Both the position numbers and the translations under genes were made by a program. Of a stretch of 64,000 bases of DNA, positions 28,343 through 37,070 are shown one piece after another (positions within the stretch are counted from its first letter, which is position 1; each line of letters begins with the position of its first letter). The DNA is from Paenibacillus faecalis (GTDB lineage Bacteria; Bacillota; Bacilli; Paenibacillales; Paenibacillaceae): the NCBI RefSeq assembly GCF_900289175.1, contig NZ_LT985747.1, forward strand, positions 3,503,624-3,567,623, given 5' to 3'. Below the pieces are notes generated by a model. That model had not been told where the DNA came from and did not search any database. It saw only the letters and a list, made by a program, of their open reading frames with translations.

Positions 28343-28427
28343 CCTGTTGCCTTCATCCTTTTGCTATAAATTTTATGAATCGTAGTTACGAGTACGGTGT
28401 CGTAGTTCATCTTGAAAGAGGATATAA

Positions 28428-28460
28428 AATTAATGCCCCCTGATTACATCAGAAGGCACC
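28428..28460 (-). terminator. Possible weak terminator after the aldo/keto reductase gene
   Basis: The stem TGCC..CTGAT / ATCAG..GGCA is followed by a broken T tract (TTAATTTTAT) on the minus strand, about 50 bp past the stop. Confidence 0.4.
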
Positions 28461-28506
28461 TATTTCAATAGCCAAGCTTCTATCCGAGCATTTCATTAAC
28501 ACCAAC

Positions 28507-29448
28507 TCACGCCTTGAGAACCTCTTCAACTCGGTTTAAAATATCTTCGCTCAGCTTTACACCGGCTGCCTTCGCATTCTCAATGACCTGCTCCGGGCGG
28601 CTTGCACCTACAAGGGCGCTGGCCACATTCGAATGACTCAAAATCCAGGCTAGCGCCAGATTACCTACGGTCATATCCAGTTCCTCCGCGATGACCGCCA
28701 GCTCTTTAACCTTGGCAATCTTCTCTTCGGTAATGCCTTTACGCATCCATTCCAGCTTCGCGGCGCGGCTGCCCTCCGGAATATCCGATGCCGAAAGGTA
28801 CTTTCCTGTCAGCAAACCCTGTGCCAGCGGGGAGAACACAACTTGCCCAACACCAAGGCTCTCGCTAAGCGGCATCACTTCTTCTTCAATATAGCGTTCA
28901 AACATATTGTAAATAGGCTGATTCACGACAATCCGATCCAGCAAGTAGCGATCTGCCACCCTCATCGCTTCAGCGATCTGGGAAGCCTTCCACTCGCTAA
29001 CGCCTACATAAAGCACTTTCCCTTGACGGACAAGATCATCCAGCGCTCGCAGCGTTTCTTCAAGCGGTGTTTCCGGATCATGACGATGGCAGTAAAAAAT
29101 ATCGACATAATCATGGCCGAGCCGCTTCAAGCTGGCATGAGCCTGCTCCATAATATGCTTGCGTGACAGACCACGGTCATTCGGACCGTCTCCCATCGGC
29201 CAAAAAGCTTTTGTAGCGAGCACATATGATTCACGCGGATAAGCCTTTAACGCTTCACCAACTAAAACTTCAGCTGCCCCGTTCTCATATACATTCGCCG
29301 TGTCAAAAAAATTAATGCCAAGGTCATAAGCGGTTTTAATAGCTTGAACAGCATTTTCCCGTTCTACATATCCACCGTAAGTAAGCCAGCTTCCCAGACT
29401 GATCTCACTGACCTTCAATCCGCTTGCGCCAAGTCTACGATATTCCAT
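28507..29448 (-). CDS. Aldo/keto reductase (potassium-channel beta-subunit-like branch)
   Basis: The 313-residue TIM-barrel protein has the full catalytic tetrad: D49 and Y54 (FFDTANVYENG), K80 (VLATKAFW) and H121 (IFYCHRHD). The C-terminal NADPH site lies in ASALVGASRPEQVIENAKA. It would reduce aldehydes or ketones with NADPH in the cytoplasm. The branch is suggested by YRRLGASGLKVSEISLGSW. It is a single gene, and the substrate is unknown. Confidence 0.93.
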   Translation of the reverse strand: MEYRRLGASGLKVSEISLGSWLTYGGYVERENAVQAIKTAYDLGINFFDTANVYENGAAEVLVGEALKAYPRESYVLATKAFWPMGDGPNDRGLSRKHIMEQAHASLKRLGHDYVDIFYCHRHDPETPLEETLRALDDLVRQGKVLYVGVSEWKASQIAEAMRVADRYLLDRIVVNQPIYNMFERYIEEEVMPLSESLGVGQVVFSPLAQGLLTGKYLSASDIPEGSRAAKLEWMRKGITEEKIAKVKELAVIAEELDMTVGNLALAWILSHSNVASALVGASRPEQVIENAKAAGVKLSEDILNRVEEVLKA

Positions 29449-29581
29449 CCAGCATCCTCCTCATCGTCATGCGACTTTTTCGAATATGTTGTTCCAATTC
29501 CAAGTCGTTATTTTTACGTGCTTCCACTATTATCGCACACACTTATACCACTAAGCTATGATGAGAAAAAGCCTTTAGCAT

Positions 29582-29929
29582 TCACTTTTTCTTTACATGC
29601 AGCAAGGATACGCTTTTGCTCGAATATGTATCTTTAATCTTTTCTTCTGAAATGACATTCAATGTGACCAGGCCAGCGATTTTAGAAGGGTCCGGCTTCG
29701 AAAGCAGCCGCCACAATTCAAGATCAGAAAACGCTTCATACAGCTTGTTATCGTCATATTCTCGTCGTTCCTGGAGAACAATTTTAGCTCTATAGCCACC
29801 TGCCTCCAGATCGGATATATCATGCTCTTGACAATAATCAATGACCACTCTCCTCAACTCTGTTAATTCCTGTTCAATTTCTTTCTGCTTTTGCTTTAAT
29901 TGATAGTATCGCTTTAATGCTGTCTCCAT
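29582..29929 (-). CDS. Hypothetical small coiled-coil protein
   Basis: A 115-residue protein with an N-terminal coiled coil (YYQLKQKQKEIEQELTELRR) followed by a small alpha/beta part containing an ARG-type GGYRAKIVLQERREYD. It has no signal peptide or membrane segment. Similar architecture occurs in small Firmicute and phage proteins of unknown role, but no family is assigned. It stands alone between the aldo/keto reductase and the YrvL-like gene. Confidence 0.65.
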   Translation of the reverse strand: METALKRYYQLKQKQKEIEQELTELRRVVIDYCQEHDISDLEAGGYRAKIVLQERREYDDNKLYEAFSDLELWRLLSKPDPSKIAGLVTLNVISEEKIKDTYSSKSVSLLHVKKK

Positions 29930-30104
29930 ACCAAATCACACTCCTCTCCATACCATGTATATGCGAAAAGCGTGAAATTAGGATTGAGAATGGAGGTATA
30001 CAGTTCGGCTATCGTCTCCTTCTTTTTCCTTAAATGAAAATATGAAACAATCCTTGAACAGAAGCGTATAAAAGAAAGACTCTTAATTTTTGAGGAGAAT
30101 AGAA

Positions 30105-30548
30105 GTGGATAACAAAAAATCTTTCAAGGAAGAATCGTGGGGTACCAAGTTTTTGGTTATTGCGACAATCACCTTGCTCATTGCAGGAGCTATTGCTATT
30201 GTCATCGCAGCCTTTTATTTTGGCATATTAGGTTTATTTCGTTTACTCGGTGTCGAGTATACTTCACTGTGGTCTCTTCTTTGGTTTGTCTTAGCGTATT
30301 TTTTGTTCGCCATAATAGGTGATTTGTTTGTTAAAATATGCGTTACATTCATGAACACGTCAAAAAAATGGAGTCACGCCCAAGTCGCTATCCATTTCTT
30401 ACTGATATCCTTCTTTGTCAACTGGGCTATGATCTCTATACTTGATGAGCTTTTTCGATCGATTAAACTAATGGTGCATACGGAGGTCATTCTGTCTTTA
30501 ATAATTGCTTTCCTGGATCTTGCCACTGACACGAAATCAAAAAAATGA
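30105..30548 (+). CDS. YrvL-like membrane protein
   Basis: The 147-residue protein has four predicted membrane segments (FLVIATITLLIAGAIAIVI and others), and its FGILGLFRLLGVEYTSLWSL region resembles the YrvL regulatory family. In B. subtilis YrvL is a negative regulator of the sigma-O/RsoA system; whether this homologue has that role is unknown, and no sigO-rsoA is nearby. The GTG start at 30105 is 7 nt from GAGGAG. Confidence 0.65.
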   Translation: MDNKKSFKEESWGTKFLVIATITLLIAGAIAIVIAAFYFGILGLFRLLGVEYTSLWSLLWFVLAYFLFAIIGDLFVKICVTFMNTSKKWSHAQVAIHFLLISFFVNWAMISILDELFRSIKLMVHTEVILSLIIAFLDLATDTKSKK

Positions 30549-30552
30549 TTCA

Positions 30553-30578
30553 AAAACGCCCGAAATCGGGCGTTTTCT
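30553..30578 (+). terminator. Terminator after the YrvL-like gene
   Basis: A perfect 11-bp stem AAAACGCCCGA / TCGGGCGTTTT with an AA loop, followed by a short C/T tract, lies directly after the stop. Confidence 0.85.
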
Positions 30579-30692
30579 TCAATTCGTCAGAAAGTATAAG
30601 TTTGGCACGGCCCTTTAATCTTAGATTTCTTTCGTGAAACGTAAGCTGTGCCCGTCAAAGACGGTAAAGCCGTTTACCTTGACTATGCAATA

Positions 30693-31361
30693 TTACACCG
30701 GAGCCTTCTTCGGACTAATCAAATACACACAACGGATATCGCCCTTTAAAATATGGTCGCCTCTTGTGATCTCAACATCATCACCAATGACATGCTGAAA
30801 CATCTCCATTTCCTTCTTGCAAAGACGTGAACAAGCTTTCGCTGCCTCGCAAATCGGGCAATGCTTCTCCACAAAATCAAAGGAACCGTCAGAGTTCTCT
30901 ACAACCTCAGACATGTACCCTTCAGACGTTCGAGCTTCCGCGAAAATCAACAATCTTTCCTTCAGCGGTAGATTTGCCGGCACCTTTCCCTGGTAATCCA
31001 CAATCTGTTTCTGGTTGCGAATGTCCAGCAATTTGTTCAGGCCTTCCTCTCCGAAAGCTTCTTTCATGGAATCGATCAAGTTGATCGTAAGATCGGCATA
31101 TCCGTCCGGAAATAGCCGATTTGCTTCCGATGTCAAAGACCACATTTTCGCAGGCCGTCCCATCGTCCTCGGTTCTTCTTTATAGGTAACCAACTCTTGT
31201 TCTTGAAGACTGTATAAATGCTGCCGAACCGCCATCCCGGTAAGCCCAAGCTCGTTCGCCAATGAGAGCGCATCCATCGATCCGTTATGTTTGAGTAGCT
31301 TGACGATGGATCTTCTAGTTCTTTCAGAACCTTCTTTAGCGGGCGATTTCATCTTTTTCAT
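30693..31361 (-). CDS. Winged-helix transcriptional regulator with a C-terminal Cys cluster (SufR-like)
   Basis: The ~222-residue protein has an N-terminal winged helix (LANELGLTGMAVRQHLYSL). The C-terminal part has a cluster HCPICEAAKACSRLCKKEM that could bind an Fe-S cluster or zinc, reminiscent of SufR-type regulators. It probably represses its target when the cluster is intact. An ATG at 31361 five nt after AGGTGA is preferred to a GTG at 31370. No suf or iron genes are adjacent, so the regulon is unknown. Confidence 0.75.
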   Translation of the reverse strand: MKKMKSPAKEGSERTRRSIVKLLKHNGSMDALSLANELGLTGMAVRQHLYSLQEQELVTYKEEPRTMGRPAKMWSLTSEANRLFPDGYADLTINLIDSMKEAFGEEGLNKLLDIRNQKQIVDYQGKVPANLPLKERLLIFAEARTSEGYMSEVVENSDGSFDFVEKHCPICEAAKACSRLCKKEMEMFQHVIGDDVEITRGDHILKGDIRCVYLISPKKAPV

Positions 31362-31504
31362 TTCATTCACCTACAGATTGGATTAAACGATACAGAATAG
31401 TTATTACACCAGGATTATAAAGAAAAATATTGACAAAGTCAAAATGAAAAGTCTATCCGGATACGACGACAAATACTTAGAATACATGATGGAAGGTGAA
31501 CAGG

Positions 31505-31639
31505 TTGTCTTCTTCGAAAAGTATTTTTGGATCACGCTATGCTGCATTAAATCTTGCTTTAGTTTTGTTCAGCTTGTTTGCAAGCGTGCGAACCAAGCAA
31601 GTCCCATCCATTAAACCAGCAACTTCTGTAAGTTCGTAA
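31505..31639 (+). CDS. Possible 44-residue membrane peptide
   Basis: A TTG start 5 nt after AAGGTGA opens a reading frame with one hydrophobic segment (YAALNLALVLFSLFASV) and a basic tail. A frame from ATG at 31444 overlaps it in another register and is less convincing. Support is limited to the ribosome site and one membrane segment. Confidence 0.25.
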   Translation: MSSSKSIFGSRYAALNLALVLFSLFASVRTKQVPSIKPATSVSS

Positions 31640-32239
31640 CCCCCTAAAACTTCTCGATCCGAAAAGAAGGACATCTGCAGGAATCGTAGGTCTTCAACCT
31701 AAGATGAATTAAAACGGATATAGAATGTTTTAAAAATAATCTTGCCGGGAATACACTGGCTTTTCAATAAAAATGGCGATACAGGGCAGTACTGTATCAC
31801 CATTCTTCTATATCAACTTGTGATTACTGGCTTAGAATAAATGAAAACTGTTGAATTTTATGGGATTTTATAGAATTTTTTGCAACGAAGTCTTGAAGGC
31901 GCGGGATTCCGTGTCTCTACTTCTATTTGCACAAATGTCAGGCTAAATCATCGTCTGGCCTAGGTGACAACCTTTCTCACTGTAACCAAACCAATTTGCG
32001 CTGTCTCCCAAGTGTTCGCATAAAACGGGAGCGTCCCAAAAATGAAGCAAAAAGGACCTCCAATCCCACCATAGAGATTAAGGTCCTTTTTTATTCAACT
32101 CTAAAAGGAGCTAGAAAATTATAAATCGACTTATGACACAGCCCTAAATCTGGTAACCATTTCTCCAATATTCTGTGAAAGTATCAACCTTCTGCATTGG
32201 CTAATAGAGAAATCATCCCTTTAGGGATTCAAGTAGCGA
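31640..32239. other. Gene-poor stretch before the CRISPR island
   Basis: It holds a hairpin at 31773-31804 (stem GATACAG / CTGTATC inside ATGG/CCAT) and a terminator-like stem at 32048-32091 (AAAAAGGACCT / AAGGTCCTTTTTT). The intervening sequence (31900-32150) has the look of a decayed insertion-sequence end, but no transposase frame or terminal repeats could be shown. Nothing else was recognised. Confidence 0.4.
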
Positions 32240-32812
32240 TTTCAAACGGAGCACCCGTATAGGGTGCAGCTTTTAAAAACTGTTCTCGTACCTTATTCTA
32301 GCATAATTTCAATCCACGCACCCGCATAGGGTGCGACTCCGAAAATAGTCGTACCGCCTTTAATATTGTCGATTTCAATCCACGCACCCGCATAGGGTGC
32401 GACCCATTTTACGGACTCGCGGATGTGTATGGTAGAAATGCATTTCAATCCACGCACCCGCATAGGGTGCGACTATTGCTGGGACTGGATATTGTCGTAT
32501 TCATGTGAATTTCAATCCACGCACCCGCATAGGGTGCGACTCCGGTGTCGGAAACATCCGAGTCATCGGAGAATCAGATTTCAATCCACGCACCCGCATA
32601 GGGTGCGACGATATTGCTGCTGCGATTTTACTAGCCTTTGAACTTTTCAACTCCACGCACCCGCATAGGGGGCGACACGATATGGCCAACTACTTTATCA
32701 GTCGGGGTTCAGTTTTCAATCCACGCACCCGCATAGGGGGCGACACGATATGGCCAACTACTTTATCAGTCGGGGTTCAGTTTTCAATCCACGCACCCGC
32801 ATAGGGTGCGAC
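32240..32812 (-). CRISPR. CRISPR array 1 (I-C type repeat, 9 repeats, 8 spacers)
   Basis: The 32-nt repeats start ATTTCAATCCACGC and end GGGTGCGAC on the plus strand, so transcription in the usual I-C sense is on the minus strand. Repeats begin at 32240, 32306, 32372, 32442, 32509, 32578, 32644, 32713 and 32781. The leader-distal copy at 32240 is strongly degenerate. Copies at 32644 and 32713 end in GGGGGCGAC, and the former has an extra C. The 36-nt spacer at 32677-32712 is repeated exactly at 32745-32780. The repeat variant here has GCAT in the loop. Confidence 0.97.
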
Positions 32813-32981
32813 TCCGTTTTTTGAGGAAAACATCCCAAAAAACCAGAATTTTAGATCATTCCCACCCAAAAACAGACTAAAAAGCCCGAAAAACAATTAC
32901 TTCATCTGTAAAAATATACTTATTAAGGTATTTTAGTGGTGCGAACCCCCCAGGAAAATCATGTTCGCTTCACATTCGCAC
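32813..32981 (-). promoter_or_regulatory. Leader of CRISPR array 1
   Basis: An AT-rich leader runs from the TCCG next to the last repeat to a conserved inverted-repeat block at 32939-32981 (GTGCGAA ... TTCGCAC, containing CATGTTCGCTTCACA). The block starts 126 nt after the repeat, as in the other leaders. It should hold the array promoter and integration signals. From here to 33304 no further gene is seen. Confidence 0.8.
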
Positions 32982-33304
32982 TTCAAAATCATCAGCTCTT
33001 ATACACGTTTTATCTACCAAAAAGGTACATTTTAAAAAATTTCCGAATAAGTTTTGTTTGACTCCCTGCTGAAACGTCTCTTGCACAAATCCCGTATCAA
33101 TAGAGAATTGGGCTATATACCCCAAGTATGATCTATAGCTTGAAGGAATTCAACAACAGTTATTGCATAATGGTACCCCATTTTTCCAAAAGTAAGCATT
33201 TGTCGCTTAAATAAAACTTTTTTTGTTTTCTCAGAGAATTCTCATAAACCTCCTGTAAAATAAATCGGGTAAGAAAAATATCCGACCACGAGGAGAGATT
33301 GCAG

Positions 33305-33919
33305 ATGAAAACATTATTAGCAGCAGCATTGGGAGCCATCATGTTAATTGCAGGTGGAATGTATGCAGCAAACGGCGGAGATCAAGCACAAACATCCGTA
33401 CAAAAGACCTTAACTTCCCCTTCCAATAAAAATATCGAACAAGGAAATGAATTAACATCGGATATAAAAAAACTGCCTGAATATAAAACTTTGGCTGCAG
33501 AAATTGACTTATCAAACTACACTTCAAGAATTACTGAGAACAACCCGAATAATCGCGTTATTATACTAACGGATGTAAACGGTAAGGAGCGCTACAAAAG
33601 CGTGTTCGTTAAAAAAGAAGACCGATTAAAAATCATTGATTTTCGCGGCGGATTAATCTTCAATGACCACATCCAAAAAAATACTGCGAAAAACACACAA
33701 GAAGCTCCGGAGACAAAAGCATCAATTTCAAATACAATTACGCAACTGCCTGAATATAAAACATTAGCAGCTAAAACAGATCTATCCGGCTATAGCGCTC
33801 ATATTGTTGAAGACAATAGAAATAAACGCATTATCCTTTTTAAAGATGCAAACGACCAAGAGCAATTCAAAACCGTTTATGTAAAAGAAACAGGCTTAGT
33901 AAAGATCATTAATCTTTGA
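33305..33919 (+). CDS. Exported protein with a tandemly duplicated ~57-residue domain
   Basis: The 204-residue protein starts at an ATG after GAGGAG and has a signal peptide or anchor (LLAAALGAIMLIAGGMYAA). Two copies of one domain follow: LPEYKTLAAEIDLSNYTSRI ... KIIDF (~57-115) and LPEYKTLAAKTDLSGYSAHI ... KIINL (~148-204). The linker is polar. No family was recognised. It lies just before an IS200/IS605 insertion that seems to separate it from its terminator at 35426. Confidence 0.8.
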   Translation: MKTLLAAALGAIMLIAGGMYAANGGDQAQTSVQKTLTSPSNKNIEQGNELTSDIKKLPEYKTLAAEIDLSNYTSRITENNPNNRVIILTDVNGKERYKSVFVKKEDRLKIIDFRGGLIFNDHIQKNTAKNTQEAPETKASISNTITQLPEYKTLAAKTDLSGYSAHIVEDNRNKRIILFKDANDQEQFKTVYVKETGLVKIINL

Positions 33920-33998
33920 ACTACCCCCACTTAACGCTCTTACGAGCTGTTTGAAGTGGGTGATTCCTAAGAACACCAGCGTAACCGCCAGTTATTGA

Positions 33999-34852
33999 TT
34001 AGGCTATCCCCGTAGTTCCTACGGTTAGAAGCCTTATAGCTTCGTTTTTAAGATTTTGTCCTGCGTTAATATCTCTATCGTGATGCGTGCCACAAGAAGG
34101 GCAATCCCACTCACGAAGGTTGAGATTCTTAACGTCTTTATTTTGGTAGCCACAGCACGAGCAAAGTTGACTGGAAGCAAATGTTTTGGATACAGCAACT
34201 ACTTGTTTGCCATACCATTTTGCTTTGTACTCAAGTATGGTTCTAAATTGCGACCATGATGCTTCACTGATTGCTTTTGCTAACTTGTGGTTTTTTAGCA
34301 TTTTTGACACTTGCAAATCTTCGATACCGATTACATCGTGGTTTTTGATGATTTCTGTAGTGATTTTTTGCAAATAGTCTGTTCTTGCATTAGCTATTTT
34401 TTCGTGAATACGCGCTACTTTACGTTTTTGCTTTTGATAGTTCTTTGCTTCATCTAGTTTACATTTTCGTTTTATTGCTAATTCCTGTCGTCTAGACAGA
34501 ATACGTTGTTCTTTTACTCGTTTTTCTTCTAATGTGCGAAACCATTTAGGGTTGCCAAATATTTGCCCTGTCGAAAGAATCGCAAAATCTTTAAGACCAA
34601 CGTCAATACCGACAGAAGAACCTGTTTCTTCTAATGGTTGCACTTCTGTTTCAGCAAGAATCGATACAACTGCGTTAATTCGGCAGAACATGAATTGTAA
34701 GTTAATCCTTTGCCTGTTTCCTTATATGTATCGTTCCAACGTGCTAAAAAGCGATTAAATACGAAACGAGAACAGCCAATAGTCTTTGCGATTAAGATTT
34801 CTTGTTCTTTGTTTGGGTAGATACGGAATTTGTATGCTTTGTTGACCAACAT
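33999..34852 (-). pseudogene. tnpB: tnpB (RNA-guided nuclease of IS200/IS605), internally deleted
   Basis: The N-terminal ~62 residues (MLVNKAYKFRIYPNKEQEIL ... SAELTQL) run from 34852 in one frame, and the C-terminal part ([16 protein letters not shown] onward) runs from ~34670 in another. They are joined at a point where about 100 codons, including part of the nucleic-acid-binding region, are missing. The RuvC residues remain ([23 protein letters not shown]), as does the zinc finger (CSCCG ... CPSC). An intact TnpB of ~370 residues cuts DNA guided by omega-RNA, but this copy cannot be made whole. Confidence 0.9.
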
Positions 34853-34863
34853 TGCTTTTCACC

Positions 34864-35262
34864 TCACTTTAGTCCTTGATTTTCGATATACTTTTTAACT
34901 ATGTTGATGGGAGAACCACCCGTAGTTAGTAGACAAAAACTTCTTGACCAAAACATTTCTTTCCATAATTTTTTTCTTACTTGTGGAAAGTCCTTTTTAA
35001 TCATTCGAGAACTTGCACTCTTGTAAGCATTAATGAATTTTGATAATTCAGTGTTTGGATGTGCTTTGAATAGAATGTGAATATGGTCAAAATCATGATT
35101 CCATTCAACTAATGATATGTTGTATTTCTTGCCTAATTTTATAAACATATCTTTTGCATAGTCAGACATTTCGTCGTCAAAGACTTTTCTACGGTATTTA
35201 ACAACGAATACAAGGTGGTAGTACATCAAGAACACTGAATGGTTATTACTATCTAATTTCAT
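34864..35262 (-). CDS. tnpA: IS200-like Y1 transposase TnpA
   Basis: The 132-residue protein is full length for IS200/IS605 TnpA. It has the HUH motif H60-I-H62 (FDHIHILF) and the single catalytic Tyr125 (VKKYIENQG). It cuts and joins single-stranded hairpin ends. It starts at an ATG at 35262 and is followed 11 bp later by the broken tnpB. As the catalytic residues are intact it may still mobilise this element. Confidence 0.95.
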   Translation of the reverse strand: MKLDSNNHSVFLMYYHLVFVVKYRRKVFDDEMSDYAKDMFIKLGKKYNISLVEWNHDFDHIHILFKAHPNTELSKFINAYKSASSRMIKKDFPQVRKKLWKEMFWSRSFCLLTTGGSPINIVKKYIENQGLK

Positions 35263-35425
35263 GGATATAATCAGCCTTTCTTTTGTATAAGACTGATTAT
35301 ATCATAGCGTAAAAAAGAGACAACTTTTAGCCTTACGCCTAACTGACATTCATCTCTCACTTACTCATTGGGCTACGCCCTACACATTCCTTAAAGTGGG
35401 AGTCTTCTGTCGGAAAACGATAAAA

Positions 35426-35462
35426 TGCAATCCTCATTCCTCAGCAAGGATGAGGATTTTTT
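35426..35462 (+). terminator. Rho-independent terminator, probably of the 33305 gene
   Basis: The stem AATCCTCAT / ATGAGGATT with an inner CTC hairpin is followed by TTTTTT on the plus strand. No plus-strand gene ends nearby except the one at 33919, so the IS element probably inserted between gene and terminator. Confidence 0.7.
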
Positions 35463-35637
35463 GTTCAAAAAAACAAATTCAGATGAATGGTGAGGGGGTT
35501 TTTCAAAAAAAGTTTTTCGGTTTTTTTGAGGTGTATAGCCCTCATTAAGGGCTCAAGGACTAGTAAAAAACCGCACCCTGCAATTATCATAAATTCAAGT
35601 GCCAGGGTTCAACATTTATGATCCAGTACCCACTGTT

Positions 35638-35800
35638 ACTTCCATCCACGCACTCATATAGAGTGCGACTAAACCAGACCCAAAACCTAATGAGCCAGAT
35701 TGGATTTCAATCCACGCACTCATATAGAGTGCGACGCTGTAAAACAGCTAGCAGTATAATTCCGGAAAATTTCAATCCACGCACTCATATAGAGTGCGAC
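35638..35800 (-). CRISPR. CRISPR array 2 (3 repeats, 2 spacers)
   Basis: Repeats begin at ~35638 (degenerate start), 35704 and 35769, with spacers of 34 and 33 nt. This array has the variant stem GCACTC ... GAGTGC in place of GCACCC ... GGGTGC, so both sides of the stem changed together. The orientation and flanking leader are as in array 1. Confidence 0.93.
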
Positions 35801-35970
35801 TCCGATTTTTCAAACCTAAACAGGTCAAAAATTGTATTTTCCCTTAAAAACGTTAGATTAATAGCTCATTAGGAGATAAACAACTTTGTAATAATTAACA
35901 TAAAACCCAATTATTAATGGAAATTATGGTGCGAATCCCCGGGAAATTCATGTTCGCTTCACATTAGCAC
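35801..35970 (-). promoter_or_regulatory. Leader of CRISPR array 2
   Basis: It begins TCCGATTTTTCAAA next to the repeat and contains the conserved block at 35929-35970 (GTGCGAA ... TAGCAC; one change breaks the last pairing). The spacing to the repeat is 128 nt. The stretch from 35971 to 36178 has no recognised gene. Confidence 0.8.
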
Positions 35971-36178
35971 TAATTTTTAATAAAAGGCACTAACTGAATA
36001 AATCATACCATACATCTCTATCCAAAATATTTTGAGACAATAAAAAAATTGATATATAATATATACAGAAAATTACATTCAGATACTGGTGTGTTGATAC
36101 TAAACTACAGTGCATATAAAAAAATTTTTCGATATACTTGGTACGATGCGATCTTATGAACACTTTATGGGAGTGTGA

Positions 36179-36547
36179 TTGAAGATTCAAACAAATAAAA
36201 CTATCCAAATTCAAGTTATAATTACTATGTTATATCCTATTGCTGTCTTTACTATATTAAGTATCGGTGAAGGTTCTTGGCTTATCCCTATATTGATTAT
36301 GCTCTCATTTGCTTTACTTTGGAGAAACTTGCGTTATTTATTCATCTCTACACTTTTAATGTGGATTGTAGCCATCCCATTATGGTATTTTTTTATTGAA
36401 AGTAGAGAAGGCCAAGGTGCCGCCATTTTTTCTGCATCTCTTCCATTTATTATTTTGCTTTTTATAACATGTGTGCTTATACCTCAAATATTGATTCTTA
36501 CAATTAAAAATTGTATCATCCACAAACTTTCAAAACGAAACCACTAA
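36179..36547 (+). CDS. Hypothetical membrane protein
   Basis: The 122-residue protein has four predicted transmembrane segments (IIITMLYPIAVFTILS-like start, LLMWIVAIPLWYFFI, PFIILLFITCVLIPQILIL) and a basic C terminus. A TTG at 36179 follows GGGAG. No family is recognised. It lies between CRISPR array 2 and a decayed toxin locus, in AT-rich DNA. Confidence 0.6.
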   Translation: MKIQTNKTIQIQVIITMLYPIAVFTILSIGEGSWLIPILIMLSFALLWRNLRYLFISTLLMWIVAIPLWYFFIESREGQGAAIFSASLPFIILLFITCVLIPQILILTIKNCIIHKLSKRNH

Positions 36548-36793
36548 AACGAAATTTTGGACCTTTCAATAATAATGTTGTAACCAAGATAGATTGATAA
36601 GTAAAATACGCAGTTCACTCCATGACCGAGAGATCCAACAAAAGCATATAAATGGAACATAATCTCGGAAAATCTTCCGCAACTACTATAACGATAAAAA
36701 AAGTTAGCACTTACCCCATGGCTCTTGAAAACAACTTCTGAAATTACCTTTCTTTGGGACCTAATGAAAAATAATCTTGAAAGGATGATGTTG

Positions 36794-36979
36794 ATGAGCA
36801 ACCCAGCCCAAATAAGAAAATGGCTTACATATATAGCTACTTTTCTTTCATCCGTTGGCATAACCTTTTTAATATTAGAAGAACTCAATTATACATTAGG
36901 CATCGTCCTATTTATCGCGGGAATATGTATTTTCATCGTTTCCAATTTTTTTAGACACCAAAAAAGCCGAAAGGATTAA
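36794..36979 (+). CDS. Hypothetical small membrane protein
   Basis: The 61-residue protein has two hydrophobic helices (WLTYIATFLSSVGITFLIL and LGIVLFIAGICIFIVSNFF) and a basic tail. An ATG at 36794 lies 8 nt after AAGGA; longer starts to 36725 are possible. No family is recognised. Confidence 0.55.
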   Translation: MSNPAQIRKWLTYIATFLSSVGITFLILEELNYTLGIVLFIAGICIFIVSNFFRHQKSRKD

Positions 36980-37070
36980 CTCTCTGTTTACCAATGGGAT
37001 CGCCTTTAAGAGTTAGTCTACTATGTTAGTAAGTTTTGGTTTGTTTCTGGAAGCACCGCTTCAATAAATT

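Larger units (their letters stand above)
33922..35410 (-). mobile_element. IS200/IS605 family element with intact tnpA and deleted tnpB
   Basis: The element carries tnpA and a defective tnpB on the minus strand. Near its tnpB-side end is a hairpin typical of this family (CCCACTT at 33926-33932 with AAGTGGG at 33954-33960). Near the other end AAAGTGGGAG (~35392) marks related sequence. These elements move as single strands and make no target duplications. The exact ends are estimated. Confidence 0.8.

Noticed and set aside
31444..31614. A 56-codon frame starting at ATG 31444
   Set aside because: No ribosome site; it overlaps the slightly better supported small frame at 31505 and has shadow-like cysteine-rich sequence.
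31900..32150. Decayed insertion sequence before array 1
   Set aside because: The composition and terminator-like end resemble transposon remnants, but no transposase frame, terminal repeats or target duplication could be shown.
32423..32804. Overlapping reading frames with repeated FNPRTRIGCD-like or [14 protein letters not shown] peptides
   Set aside because: They are translations of CRISPR repeats; the same artefact occurs at 35618-35872, 39628-39819, 48467-48757, 51553-51753 and 59434-60980.
32988..33304. Regulatory RNA upstream of the 33305 gene
   Set aside because: No stable conserved structure or terminator/antiterminator pair could be recognised.
36544..36888. A 114-codon minus-strand frame
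   Set aside because: It overlaps the better supported small membrane protein on the plus strand and lacks a ribosome site.
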